Assembly (NCBI GenBank): GCA_951812805.1
Contig: CATOSZ010000004.1
Coordinates: 62,001-126,000 of the forward strand
Origin: an uncultured Alphaproteobacteria bacterium
Lineage (GTDB): Bacteria; Pseudomonadota; Alphaproteobacteria; GCA-2731375
Direction of reading: 5' to 3'
Length of the DNA: 64,000 nucleotides
The notes under the pieces are model-generated. The model did no database searches. It worked only from the letters and a program-made list of their open reading frames with translations, and was not told the DNA's origin. The position numbers and the translations under genes are program-made. The stretch's first letter is position 1; each line of letters begins with the position of its first letter. Positions 52,513 through 61,329 of this stretch are shown one piece after another.

Positions 52513-54477
52513 TTAAGTGTCTACACACGAATGCCCGGCCTGGGGAGAACGGGGAAACCTGAGCCAGAAGGTGGCGCCGGCCGTCGCGTCCGTTTCCACG
52601 CCGATCTCGCCCGCCATCAGCTCGGTCAGGTTCTTCGCCATGTGCAGGCCGATACCGGACCCGCCGACAGAGGTATTCTCCGCGCCCAGGCGGCTGAACG
52701 GCTTGAACAGGTCGTCGATGCGGTCCGGCGGCACGCCGGGGCCCGTGTCGGAGATGGCGATGCGGCAGGTGCTCTCCTCCAGCATCACGCCGACGCGGAC
52801 CTCGCCGCCGTCGACGTTGTACTTGATCGCGTTCGACAGCAGGTTGATGAGCACCTGGCGCAGGCGCAGGCGGTCGGCGACGACGGGACCCGGCACCTCG
52901 CCGGCGGGACGTTCGATCTCGATGCGGCGCGCCGCCGCCAGGGGACGGACCACGGCCAGCGCCTCCGTCAGCACGTCGTCGAGATCGACGGGTGCAAGGG
53001 TCACCGACAGCGCGCCCGCCTCCAGCGCCGCCAGGTCGAGGACCTCGTCGATGATCGCCAGCAGATGCTCACCGGCGTCGCGGATCGATTGCGGATACTC
53101 GGCCAATTCCGCGTCGCCGGCCAGTGCGGGATGGCGTTCCAGCAGTTCGGCGAAGCCCAGAATCGAATTGAGGGGCGTGCGGATCTCGTGGCTCATGCCG
53201 GACAGGAAGACGGTCTTCGCCTGGTCGGCCCGTTCCGCCGCCCGTCGGGCGCGCAGTGCTGCGGCCTCGGCCCGCCGGCGTTCCTCGACTTCGCGCTGCA
53301 GGTTGGCGTTGGCGGCTTCCAGTTCGGCCGTTCGCGCCGCCACCATGGCCGCCAGCTCGTCGGCGCGCAGCTTCAGCGCCGTGATGTCGACGAAGGTGAC
53401 GACCCGGCCACCGCCCTGCGTGGCCCGCGCGCGCATCAACCGCCACGACCCGTCGGCCAGGCGCCATTCGAGCTCCTCGGCACTTTGGATCGCCGCCGTA
53501 TGGGCCTGGACCCAACCCTCCCGATCGCCGACGTCCCCGTCCGGATCGTCCGAGGCGGCGAGCGCCGCCAACGTCGCCGGGAGCCCCGCACCAAGCCGCG
53601 GGCGGGTGGCCAAGCCGGGGAAGACATCCTCGGTCTGGCGGTTGACCAGAAGCAGGTTTCCCACCCCGTCGAACAGCAGGAAGGCGGCGCTCAGGCTGTT
53701 GACGCCGTCGCTCAATTGCCGCTCGGCGGCGAGCCGGGCCGCCTCGGCACCGCCGCGCCGCTCCATGTTGGTGGCGACGGCGGACAGCAGCCGGTTGGTC
53801 GCGGCCACTAGATAGGCGACCTCCCCCCGTTCGTGCCCCTTCGGCAGGCTGACCTCGACGGCGCCCGGCCGGTTCGGGTCGATGGCGGATACGGCGCCGA
53901 TCAAGTGATCGAGCGGGCGCGACAGCGTGTAGCGGAAGAGTGCCAGCAGCACGAGGGCGAAGACCGCGTTGCGCGCGAGGCCGGCGCCGAGCACGACGAC
54001 CGCGCGGTCGAGAAAGGCCCGGGTCGTCGCGTGCGGATCGATCTCCAGGGCGAGGTGGCCGGCGATACGGCGGTTGTCGGCCGGCCCGATGCGAAGGGTT
54101 TCGCGCCGCGACCGCACCTCGCCGAACAGCCAGTGCGAGGCCCAGCGCAAGCCGTCCTCCGGCGCCGGCCGCGCTTCGTCCACCAGCGCCCGGCCGAAAT
54201 CGGTGACGATGCGCACGCGAACGATGGAAGGGTGGTGCAGCAGGCCGCCGGCGATTTCCTTCGCCAGGTCCGGGTCCATGTCCCAGGCCGACTGGCCGGC
54301 CGCCGTACGGACCGCGACGACGACATCGTCGCCGACGGTGCGCTGGTTGCGCACCTCCACCGCATAGTCGAGGCCGATCTGCACGGCGGCGAAGGCGAGA
54401 CCGAGCAACAGCGCGATGACGACGACCAGACGGGCGTTCCGCGTATAGAGACGGTCGTGGAAGCGGATACCACCCAC
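52513..54477 (-). CDS. Membrane sensor histidine kinase (PAS, HisKA, HATPase)
   Basis: This 654-residue protein starts at GTG 54477. Membrane helix 1 (LVVVIALLLGLAFAAVQIGL) and helix 2 (ARNAVFALVLLALFRYTL) flank a periplasmic domain of about 150 residues, followed by HAMP, a PAS-like domain (AAFLLFDGVGNLLLVNRQTE), a coiled coil (ARTAELEAANANLQREVEE), the dimerisation helix with phospho-His in MSHEIRTPLNSILGF (near residue 430), and ATP-binding motifs NLLSNAIKYN, DTGPGV and GGSGIGLHMA. No receiver domain or response regulator is nearby. It lies 7 bases after a periplasmic binding protein, which likely presents ligand to it. Confidence 0.93.
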   Translation of the reverse strand: MGGIRFHDRLYTRNARLVVVIALLLGLAFAAVQIGLDYAVEVRNQRTVGDDVVVAVRTAAGQSAWDMDPDLAKEIAGGLLHHPSIVRVRIVTDFGRALVDEARPAPEDGLRWASHWLFGEVRSRRETLRIGPADNRRIAGHLALEIDPHATTRAFLDRAVVVLGAGLARNAVFALVLLALFRYTLSRPLDHLIGAVSAIDPNRPGAVEVSLPKGHERGEVAYLVAATNRLLSAVATNMERRGGAEAARLAAERQLSDGVNSLSAAFLLFDGVGNLLLVNRQTEDVFPGLATRPRLGAGLPATLAALAASDDPDGDVGDREGWVQAHTAAIQSAEELEWRLADGSWRLMRARATQGGGRVVTFVDITALKLRADELAAMVAARTAELEAANANLQREVEERRRAEAAALRARRAAERADQAKTVFLSGMSHEIRTPLNSILGFAELLERHPALAGDAELAEYPQSIRDAGEHLLAIIDEVLDLAALEAGALSVTLAPVDLDDVLTEALAVVRPLAAARRIEIERPAGEVPGPVVADRLRLRQVLINLLSNAIKYNVDGGEVRVGVMLEESTCRIAISDTGPGVPPDRIDDLFKPFSRLGAENTSVGGSGIGLHMAKNLTELMAGEIGVETDATAGATFWLRFPRSPQAGHSCVDT

Positions 54478-54484
54478 GCCCGCC

Positions 54485-55600
54485 TCACTCCCCGAGCAAC
54501 CGTTCGGGGCCGAAGTCGTAACCCCGCTGATCGGAATTATAACTGCGCGAGAAGCGCCGGAAGTCGATGGCACCCCAGTCCCCGTCGCCGAAGCGCGCCA
54601 GGTAACGCCCGGCGTTCCCGGCATCCAGCACCTCGAAGGCCAGGCCGAGTTCGGCACTCTCGGTGGCGAAGTCATGGCCGTCGTGATGGTCGCGCAGCAG
54701 CACCATGCTCCAGCCGCCGGCCATGAAGTGTCCGCCGACGCTGACGACCAGGTCGCCGTCGACAACGGCGCGAAGCGCTGCCGCCGACCAGTTGAGGCCG
54801 GCGATGAAGATGTCGCGGCCCGGCACCCGCCCCCGCTCGCGCGCCGCCGCGAGGGCGCCGAGCGCCATCGGGTCGTTGGCCGCCCAGATCGCCCGCACCC
54901 GAGGCCAGCGTTGCAGCAGACCGAGGGTCAGCTCGTATCCACGATCTCGCCGCCAGCGCCCTTGCACCCGCTGGCGCAGCGACACCTCACCCGCCCGGGC
55001 GGCGACGACGGCATCCAGCCCCGCGTCGCGATGCACCGAGGCGGGCGTTACCTTGTCGCCGGACAGGGCCACCAGCTCGACCGGCGTGCCGGGCGGAAGG
55101 CCGGGCGCCGCGGCACCGATCACCGCCTCGGCGATGACGCGGCCCGCGGACCGGTTGTCCGGGATCAGCGCACCGATCCAACGGCGATATTTTTCCCGCG
55201 GCGCCCCGAACCGCGCGATGTCGTCGCCGGTGAAGCTGTTCAACAGCATGAAGGTCTTCACGCCCCGACTTTCGGCGGCGGGCAGGACGGCATGCGCCGT
55301 CTCCGCCTCGTTGACGATCACCAGATAGTCGGGCGGCGCGGGTGCGCGCAGGATCTCCAATGCCCGCTCGACCATGACCAGGCGGTCGCGCTCGGCATGG
55401 ACGATGGTGAGGTCGATCTCCAGGTCCTCGGCCGCGGCAGCCATGAAATCGCCGACGGAGGTCCAGAACAACTCGTCGCTGCGTCCGGGATTGACGAAGG
55501 CGACGGAGAAGCGCTCACGCTCCGCCGCGCCGGGCGCCACGGGCATTCCGCCCGCCCATCCGGCGAGCAGCACGGCGACGGCAAACGCGACGTATCTCAC
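54485..55600 (-). CDS. Periplasmic sugar/autoinducer-binding protein (Peripla_BP_4-like)
   Basis: This 371-residue protein starts at GTG 55600 after AGAGAGG, with a signal peptide (VAFAVAVLLAGWAGGMPVA). The type I periplasmic-binding fold is seen in RFSVAFVNPGRSDELFWTSV, PPDYLVIVNEAETAHAVLPA, VELVALSGDK, VRAIWAANDPMALGALAAARE and GRDIFIAGLNWSAAALRAV. No ABC transporter genes follow; instead a histidine kinase does. It is therefore likely a sensory binding protein, as in the LuxP/LuxQ or ChvE/VirA arrangement. A longer start at 55744 lies in the palindrome and is unlikely. Confidence 0.88.
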   Translation of the reverse strand: MRYVAFAVAVLLAGWAGGMPVAPGAAERERFSVAFVNPGRSDELFWTSVGDFMAAAAEDLEIDLTIVHAERDRLVMVERALEILRAPAPPDYLVIVNEAETAHAVLPAAESRGVKTFMLLNSFTGDDIARFGAPREKYRRWIGALIPDNRSAGRVIAEAVIGAAAPGLPPGTPVELVALSGDKVTPASVHRDAGLDAVVAARAGEVSLRQRVQGRWRRDRGYELTLGLLQRWPRVRAIWAANDPMALGALAAARERGRVPGRDIFIAGLNWSAAALRAVVDGDLVVSVGGHFMAGGWSMVLLRDHHDGHDFATESAELGLAFEVLDAGNAGRYLARFGDGDWGAIDFRRFSRSYNSDQRGYDFGPERLLGE

Positions 55601-55720
55601 GATTGCGACCTCTCTGCCGATGGCGCGGCCCCACTGGTGTGGATTCTTAACGACTTTCCCGTGTCTTTGGAAGCATCGCCCCGGTGCCACGAGACTGTCG
55701 CCGGCGCGCGCGAAATGTAA

Positions 55721-55986
55721 GCCCGCCTTTCTCACACTATCCATGGCCTCAGCGCCGCTGTCGGCTCGACAGGGAAGGAGCGCTGCGCCGTTCGATGTGG
55801 TTCATCGTACAAGCAGTGCGACGCCCCCTGTCGAACCGACAGCGGCGCCCGAAGGGTCGATCTGGGCCGGCCGCTCGGCGAGGCGCGGTCCCTCGACGTA
55901 GCCCCGCTACGCTTTCGGGACCGCGCCTCGCCGAATCGACTCGGCCCAGATCGACTGAGGCCATGGATAGTGCGAGAAAGGCGGGC
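55721..55986. repeat. 266-bp nested palindrome able to form a three-way junction
   Basis: The outer arms 55721-55752 and 55955-55986 pair over 32 bases with one mismatch. Inside lie two more hairpins. The first pairs 55752-55774 with 55826-55848 (22 of 23). The second pairs 55858-55868 with 55943-55953 (perfect) and then 55875-55892 with 55917-55934 (18 of 18), closing with GTAGC/GCTAC. The remaining bases 55601-56033 hold no gene. The layout recalls a non-autonomous mobile element or a structured RNA. Confidence 0.85.
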
Positions 55987-56033
55987 TAAGTCAACGCCGC
56001 CGTGCCCCATCCCCGGATACCGAAACGAAGCCC

Positions 56034-57908
56034 ATGCTGCGCATCGACGACCTCACCTACCGCATTGCCGGCCGTACCGTGCTGGAGGGCGCCACCGTAC
56101 ATGTCCCCGCCGGCCACAAGGTCGGTGTCGTCGGCCGCAACGGCGCCGGCAAGACGACGCTGCTGCGCCTGATCGGCGGCGAGGCACAGGCCGACGGCGG
56201 CGACATCCGCGCCCGCCGGGGCGCCCGCATCGCTACCCTGGCGCAGGAGGCGCCGGGCGGGTCGCAAAGCCTGACCGAATGCGTCCTGGCGGCGGACGAG
56301 GAACGCTCCGTCCTCCTCGCCGAGGCGGAGACGGCGGAGGACCCGACCCGCATCGCCGAGATCCACCAGCGCCTGGCCGATATCGATGCACACGGGGCGC
56401 CGGCCCGGACGGCGCGGATCCTGGCCGGCCTCGGCTTTTCCGCCGAGGCGCAGGAGCGTCCCCTCGACGAGTTTTCCGGTGGCTGGCGTATGCGCGTGGC
56501 ACTCGCCCGGGTGCTGTTCGTGGCCCCGGATCTGCTGCTGCTGGACGAACCGACGAACTATCTCGACCTGGAGGGTGCGATCTGGCTGGAGGGTTTCCTC
56601 GCCCGCTATCCCTATACCCTGATGATCGTCAGCCACGACCGGGTGATGTTGAACAAGGTCGCGGACTCGATCCTGCACGTCGAGAACCAGGGCCTGCGCC
56701 TCTATCGCGGCGGCTACGACCAGTTCGAGGCCGAACGCCGCCAGCGCCTGGAACTGCAGGAGAAGGCGCGCAACAAACAGGAAGCGCAACGCAAACGCAT
56801 GCAGGCCTTCGTCGACCGCTTCCGTGCCCAGGCGACCAAGGCGCGCCAGGCGCAGAGTCGCCTGAAGATGCTCGAACGGCTGACGCCGATCGCCGCGGTG
56901 ATGGAGGATCGCGCCATCGACCTCGTGCTGCCGGAACCCGAACCCCTGGCGCCGCCGATCCTCGCCCTCGACGGGGTCGCCGTCGGCTATGGGGCCGGGC
57001 CGCCGGTGCTGTCCGGCCTCGACCTTCGCCTCGACATGGACGACCGGGTGGCGCTGCTGGGGCGGAACGGCAACGGCAAGACGACGCTCGCGCGCTTATT
57101 GGCCGGCGAGTTGCCGGCCGGCGCCGGCAAGCTCCATCGCACATCGAAACTTCGGGTCGGCCATTTCGCCCAGCATCAGATCGACGCCCTCGACCCCGAG
57201 GCGACCGCCTACCAGCACATGGCGCGGCGCTTTCCCGACCTGCCGGAGGCCCAGGTCCGCGCGCGGATCGGCGCCTTCGGCTTCGCCCAGGACCAGGCGA
57301 ACGTGGTCGCCGAGGCGCTTTCCGGTGGCGAGCGGGCCCGCCTGGTGCTCGCCCTGATCGCGGCCGAGCGACCGCATCTGTTGATCCTGGACGAGCCGAC
57401 CAACCATCTCGACGTCGACACCCGGCAGTCGTTGATCCAGGCGCTGAACGCCTTTCCCGGCGGTGTCGTGCTGATCAGCCATGACCGTCACCTGGTGGAG
57501 CTGGTGGCCGACCGGCTCTGGCTGGTCGCCGACGGCGGCGTGCGCAGTTTCGACGGCGACATGGCGGATTATCGCGCCCTGGTTTTGAGCGAGGGCCGGT
57601 CCGGACCGACGACGGACGGCAACGGCACGCCGCTTTCCAGCGACGAGCGCAAGCAGGCGCGCCGCCGCCGCGCGGAAAAGCGTCGCGACCTCGCCCCCCT
57701 GCGCATCGCCGCGCGTACGGCGGAACGCGAGGTCGACCGGCTATCGCGGGAGAAAGCCACGCTGGAGGCCGAACTGGCGCGCGGTGCCGGCGACGGCGAG
57801 GCCATGGCGACGCGCTACAAACGCCTGGCCGAGCTGGACGCGGCACTCGCGGCGGCGGAGACGCACTGGCTCGCCGCGGAAGAGGCCGTGCAAGAGGCGA
57901 CGGGATAA
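56034..57908 (+). CDS. ABC-F family ATPase
   Basis: This 624-residue soluble protein has two ATP-binding cassettes. The first has Walker A GRNGAGKTTLL, signature FSGGWRMRVALARVL and Walker B LLLLDEPTNYLD. The second has GRNGNGKTTLA, LSGGERARLVLAL and LLILDEPTNHLD. Between them is a charged linker (KARNKQEAQRKRMQAFVDRF), and the C-terminal coiled coil resembles Uup/YheS. Such proteins act on the ribosome to relieve stalling or on DNA, not in transport. It is preceded by the large palindrome. Confidence 0.95.
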   Translation: MLRIDDLTYRIAGRTVLEGATVHVPAGHKVGVVGRNGAGKTTLLRLIGGEAQADGGDIRARRGARIATLAQEAPGGSQSLTECVLAADEERSVLLAEAETAEDPTRIAEIHQRLADIDAHGAPARTARILAGLGFSAEAQERPLDEFSGGWRMRVALARVLFVAPDLLLLDEPTNYLDLEGAIWLEGFLARYPYTLMIVSHDRVMLNKVADSILHVENQGLRLYRGGYDQFEAERRQRLELQEKARNKQEAQRKRMQAFVDRFRAQATKARQAQSRLKMLERLTPIAAVMEDRAIDLVLPEPEPLAPPILALDGVAVGYGAGPPVLSGLDLRLDMDDRVALLGRNGNGKTTLARLLAGELPAGAGKLHRTSKLRVGHFAQHQIDALDPEATAYQHMARRFPDLPEAQVRARIGAFGFAQDQANVVAEALSGGERARLVLALIAAERPHLLILDEPTNHLDVDTRQSLIQALNAFPGGVVLISHDRHLVELVADRLWLVADGGVRSFDGDMADYRALVLSEGRSGPTTDGNGTPLSSDERKQARRRRAEKRRDLAPLRIAARTAEREVDRLSREKATLEAELARGAGDGEAMATRYKRLAELDAALAAAETHWLAAEEAVQEATG

Positions 57909-57915
57909 TTCCGGC

Positions 57916-58137
57916 TCAACAGCCCCCGTCGCCCCCGTCGCCGCCGATATCGATACCGCTATCCCCGCCGCCGCCACCGATCGTACCGCGGTAGATGACG
58001 AAGACCAGCAGCGCCCCCAGGACGAGGACGATGCCGAGCAGCTCCGACGGCAGGGAGACCAGGGTCATCACGATGCTGATGACGCCCAGAACGGTGATGG
58101 CGCCGACGGTGAATTTGATCAGTCGGTCGTCGGTCAT
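57916..58137 (-). CDS. Small membrane protein with Gly/Asp-rich C-terminal tail
   Basis: This 73-residue protein has two hydrophobic helices (FTVGAITVLGVISIVMTLV and LLGIVLVLGALLVFVIY) and ends with a tail of Gly and Asp residues plus a terminal Cys. Gly-rich tails of this type occur on other small membrane proteins. It converges with the ABC-F gene, 7 bases apart. The family is not recognised. Confidence 0.65.
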   Translation of the reverse strand: MTDDRLIKFTVGAITVLGVISIVMTLVSLPSELLGIVLVLGALLVFVIYRGTIGGGGGDSGIDIGGDGGDGGC

Positions 58138-58185
58138 GAGGAGCGAAGCTTAGCACGATGCGGCATTTGACTCTCGCCCCAAAAA

Positions 58186-58200
58186 GAACAAAATAGGAAC
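58186..58200 (+). promoter_or_regulatory. LexA (SOS) box GAAC-N7-GAAC before imuA
   Basis: GAAC at 58186-58189 and 58197-58200 are separated by exactly 7 bases, which is the alphaproteobacterial LexA operator. It lies 28 bases before the imuA start, so the imuA-imuB operon should be induced by DNA damage. Confidence 0.9.
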
Positions 58201-58227
58201 ATTCTGAGGAACGAGGCACAGGACGGC

Positions 58228-59085
58228 ATGATGTCCGGGGACGAGACGATCGAGCGGCGGCGGGAGTCGAACGGCATGCCGAGACTGCGCATCGTGGCCC
58301 CGGCGGCCCCGGCACCGCCCGTTCGGATGCGCCCCGGCGGGGCGCCGAAGCCCCGGGTGTTGGCCGCGCTCCGCCGCCGGGTCGAGGCGATCGAGCGGCC
58401 CCGGCTCGCCGGCACGGGTGCAACGGCGCTGTCCCTCGGCGTGGCGGCGATCGACCGGGCACTGCCCGACAACGGCCTGCGCCCGGCGGGATTGCACGAG
58501 TTTCTCGGCACGGGCGGGGCACTGGCGCTGGTCGCGGCGCTGGCGGGCCGGCGCCTGGCGCAGGGGGCGGCAGGGCCGGTGCTCTGGTGTCTGGAACGGG
58601 GCCTGCCCTATCCCCCCGGCCTCGCCGCCTTCGGCCTCGGGCCGGAGCGGTTGATTCTGGCCCGCGCGCGCGAGGGACGGGACGTGCTCTGGGCGATGGA
58701 GGAGGCGCTCGGCTCCGGCCGTGCCGCCCTCGTCGTCGGCGAGACGCGCCGGCTCGACTGGACCGCCAGCCGGCGCCTGCAGCTGGCGGCGGAAACTAGC
58801 GCCACCCCCGCCCTGCTGTTGAACGACGGCGCGGACGCGGGCGCGGCGGCGGCGGGCGCGCTCACCCGCTGGCGGGTGGCCAGCGCGCCGAGTGGGCCGG
58901 CCGCCCACGGCCCCGGCATCGGCGCGCCCCGCCTCGCCCTGGAGCTTCTCCGCGCCCGGGGGGCGACGCCCGGCGCCTGGCTGATCGAGTGGGACCATGC
59001 GACGCATACTTTCTCTCTGGTTACCCTACTGGTCGACCGAGAGAGCGAACCGGCGGCAACGCCGAACCGCCGCGCCCGCGCCTGA
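58228..59085 (+). CDS. imuA: ImuA, RecA-like SOS mutagenesis protein
   Basis: This 285-residue protein has the ImuA pattern: VLAALRRRVEAIE, TALSLGVAAIDRALPDNGLRPAGLHEFLG, GPVLWCLERGLPYPPGLAAF and ARAREGRDVLWAMEEAL, with a degenerate RecA fold lacking a clear Walker A. ImuA works with ImuB and the error-prone polymerase DnaE2 in damage-induced mutagenesis. The next gene, imuB, starts 89 bases before its end. The LexA box just upstream accounts for regulation. Starts at 58228 or 58231 are equivalent. Confidence 0.93.
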   Translation: MMSGDETIERRRESNGMPRLRIVAPAAPAPPVRMRPGGAPKPRVLAALRRRVEAIERPRLAGTGATALSLGVAAIDRALPDNGLRPAGLHEFLGTGGALALVAALAGRRLAQGAAGPVLWCLERGLPYPPGLAAFGLGPERLILARAREGRDVLWAMEEALGSGRAALVVGETRRLDWTASRRLQLAAETSATPALLLNDGADAGAAAAGALTRWRVASAPSGPAAHGPGIGAPRLALELLRARGATPGAWLIEWDHATHTFSLVTLLVDRESEPAATPNRRARA

Positions 59086-60577
59086 GGCCGCCGGGGACGC
59101 CCCCCCTCGCCCCCTGGTGCTGTGGGAGAGCGAGCGGGGCACCCAGCGGGCAGCGCGGGTCTGCCGGGTGGCCGCGGCGCTCGGCCTGGCGCCGGGGATG
59201 CGGCTCGCCGATGCCCGCGCACGGGTGCCGACGCTCGAGGCCCGGCCGCTCGACGCCGAGGCCGACGCGGCCGGGCTGGAACGCCTCACCGCCTGGTGCG
59301 AGCGCTACAGCCCCTGGGTGGCGGGCGACGGAACGGACGCGATCCGCCTCGACATCACCGGCGTTGCCCATCTCTTCGGCGGGGAGGAGGCGCTGGCGGG
59401 CGACCTGCTGGCGCGGCTGGAGGGTTTCGGCCTGACCGCCCGGCTGGCGATCGCCCCCACCCCCGGTGCGGCCTGGGCGCTGGCCCACTACGGTGACGGC
59501 AAGATCCGCATCGTGCCGGAAGGCGGGGCCCGGACCGCCCTCGCCGCCCTGCCGGTCGCCGCCCTGCGCCTGGAGGAAGACGTGGTAGCGGACCTGCTGC
59601 ACCTCGGCCTGACGCGGATCGAACCGCTCGGCCAGATGCCGGCGACGGCGCTCGCCGCCCGCTTCGGCCCGGCGCTCGCCGCCCGCGTCGACCAGGTCAT
59701 GGGGCGGCGGGGGGAGGCGATCTCGCCGCTCCGCCCGCCGCCCGAGTTGCTCCGCCGCCTGGTCTTTGCCGAGCCGATCGGCACCCCCGAGGACATCGCC
59801 CGGGCCGCCGGCCAGCTGGCCCATGATCTCGCCGAGGCGCTGGCGCGGGCCGAACTCGGCGCCCGGCGGCTCGAATTCTCGCTCTATCTCGCCGCGGGCG
59901 GCATCGAGCGCATCACCGTCGGCTGCGCCCGGCCGAGCCGCGATGCCGCCCACCTGCGCCGTCTGCTGGAGGAACGCTCGGGCGGCCTCGCCGCCGGCTT
60001 CGGCGCCGACGTGATCACCCTGGCGGCCACGGCGAGCGAGCGGCTGGCCGCCCGGCAGGAGGATTTCCATCGCCTGGCCTCGGGGCCCGCGGCGGCGGCG
60101 GCGCTGGATCGCGACCCCGAACTCGGCCTGCTGATCGACCGGCTCGGCAATCGCCTGGGCGTGCAGAACCTGTTGCGCGCGGCGCCGCGCGAGAGCCATT
60201 TGCCGGAGCGCGCGGTGCGTGTCGTCGCCCCCCTCTCACCGCCCCAGGGCGGGGGCTGGGACGGGGGCCTAGCCCGTCCCGTCCGCCTGTTGGCGGCACC
60301 GGAACCCGTCGAGGTCATGGCCGAGGTCCCCGACGGCCCGCCGATACGGTTCCGCTGGCGGGGCCGGGGCCACCGGGTCGCCCGCGCCGACGGGCCGGAG
60401 CGTTTAGCGCCCGAGTGGTGGCGTCCCGCCGGCGCCGGCGGCCGGACCCGCGACTATTACCGGCTGGAGGACGAGAACGGCACCCGCTTCTGGATCTATC
60501 GCGACGGCCTGTACACCCCGGCGGCGGGCGAGCCCGACAGCGAGCCGCGTTGGTATCTGCATGGATTTTTCGCCTGA
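58997..60577 (+). CDS. imuB: ImuB, inactive Y-family DNA polymerase-like protein
   Basis: This 526-residue protein resembles Y-family polymerases: ILSLWLPYWSTERANRR opens it, then MRLADARARVPTLEA, ERYSPWVAGDGTDAIRLDITG, and the little-finger region. The catalytic acidic residues of active Y polymerases are missing at the N-terminus (LPYWSTERA in place of D-x-D), as is typical for ImuB, which acts as a scaffold between the clamp, ImuA and DnaE2. The C-terminal part (WWRPAGAGGRTRDYYRLEDE) is characteristic. dnaE2 is not within 3.4 kb downstream; it must be elsewhere if present. Confidence 0.94.
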   Translation: MRRILSLWLPYWSTERANRRQRRTAAPAPEAAGDAPPRPLVLWESERGTQRAARVCRVAAALGLAPGMRLADARARVPTLEARPLDAEADAAGLERLTAWCERYSPWVAGDGTDAIRLDITGVAHLFGGEEALAGDLLARLEGFGLTARLAIAPTPGAAWALAHYGDGKIRIVPEGGARTALAALPVAALRLEEDVVADLLHLGLTRIEPLGQMPATALAARFGPALAARVDQVMGRRGEAISPLRPPPELLRRLVFAEPIGTPEDIARAAGQLAHDLAEALARAELGARRLEFSLYLAAGGIERITVGCARPSRDAAHLRRLLEERSGGLAAGFGADVITLAATASERLAARQEDFHRLASGPAAAAALDRDPELGLLIDRLGNRLGVQNLLRAAPRESHLPERAVRVVAPLSPPQGGGWDGGLARPVRLLAAPEPVEVMAEVPDGPPIRFRWRGRGHRVARADGPERLAPEWWRPAGAGGRTRDYYRLEDENGTRFWIYRDGLYTPAAGEPDSEPRWYLHGFFA

Positions 60578-60608
60578 GGACGCGAAGCGCCCGCGACGTC
60601 GGGTCAGG

Positions 60609-61013
60609 TCAGGTCAGCTTGCGGAAGATCTTCACCGAAAGCAGATGACCGGCGTCCCCGTCGCCGCCGTACTGCGAAGTAATCGTCGACAGGTTCGGCT
60701 CGACGATCAGGCCGTTTCGCTTCGCTTCGTCCATCGCCCGGTTGAGGTCCTGCACCAGCTTCACCAGATCTCCCGCCAAGGCGCGATCACGGCTCTGCTC
60801 ACTCTCTTCCGCACCGCCGGTGACCGTCCAGCGCCGTGGCGTACGGCGCAACGCGCGTCGCGGCCCGGCCTCCGTTGCCGGATCGATGCTGGTGTCGACC
60901 AGGCGGAGCTGACCCGCCTCGCGGCGCGCTTCCCCGCCGTCGGGCACCTCCGTGTTTTCCGAGGCGTCGTCGCCAGCACGTTTGCGAACCGCAAAACCCT
61001 TGATCGGCGTCAT
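60609..61013 (-). CDS. Uncharacterised protein
   Basis: This 134-residue protein reads MTPIKGFAVRKRAGDDASEN, then a charged Glu/Arg-rich middle, a helix DLVKLVQDLNRAMDEAKRN, and a C-terminal GDAGHLLSVKIFRKLT. No signal, membrane helix or known domain is seen. It converges with imuB, 31 bases apart. It reads like a real gene because its frame alone is open with sensible composition. Confidence 0.6.
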   Translation of the reverse strand: MTPIKGFAVRKRAGDDASENTEVPDGGEARREAGQLRLVDTSIDPATEAGPRRALRRTPRRWTVTGGAEESEQSRDRALAGDLVKLVQDLNRAMDEAKRNGLIVEPNLSTITSQYGGDGDAGHLLSVKIFRKLT

Positions 61014-61329
61014 CTTTACAGGTCCCCTGGCTCTTGCACTTGGTCCTTAACAGTAGCTTAAGCCCAAAAGAAAATGAAGTTGTTGTACAATCGAGCATTG
61101 GGTCTTTGTCTTATGTGACATTTCGGACGCGCCAATGCATTAGCCATTACCACTTCATCATTGCCGTAAATACTTCAAGAATGACCTAATCGACGCAACA
61201 TAACGCCGGTGGCTTCATCGACAAGCTTTCGGGTTTCCCATTAAGCTTCGTGAACTGGAACCAAGGCGTCGACCCTGCCCGCGTATCCGGCACGGCGACG
61301 CCCCGGTCGCAACGTGGGAGCGCGGAGCC
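61014..61329. other. AT-rich intergenic region before the PilZ-dioxygenase operon
   Basis: These 316 bases separate divergent genes and are markedly richer in A and T than the flanks (for example 61055-61200). They probably hold promoters for the uncharacterised protein and for the dioxygenase operon. No specific operator or RNA could be named by eye. Confidence 0.6.

Noticed and set aside
58197..58214. Second LexA box before imuA
   Set aside because: The spacing between the GAAC at 58197 and the next GAAC is not 7 bases.
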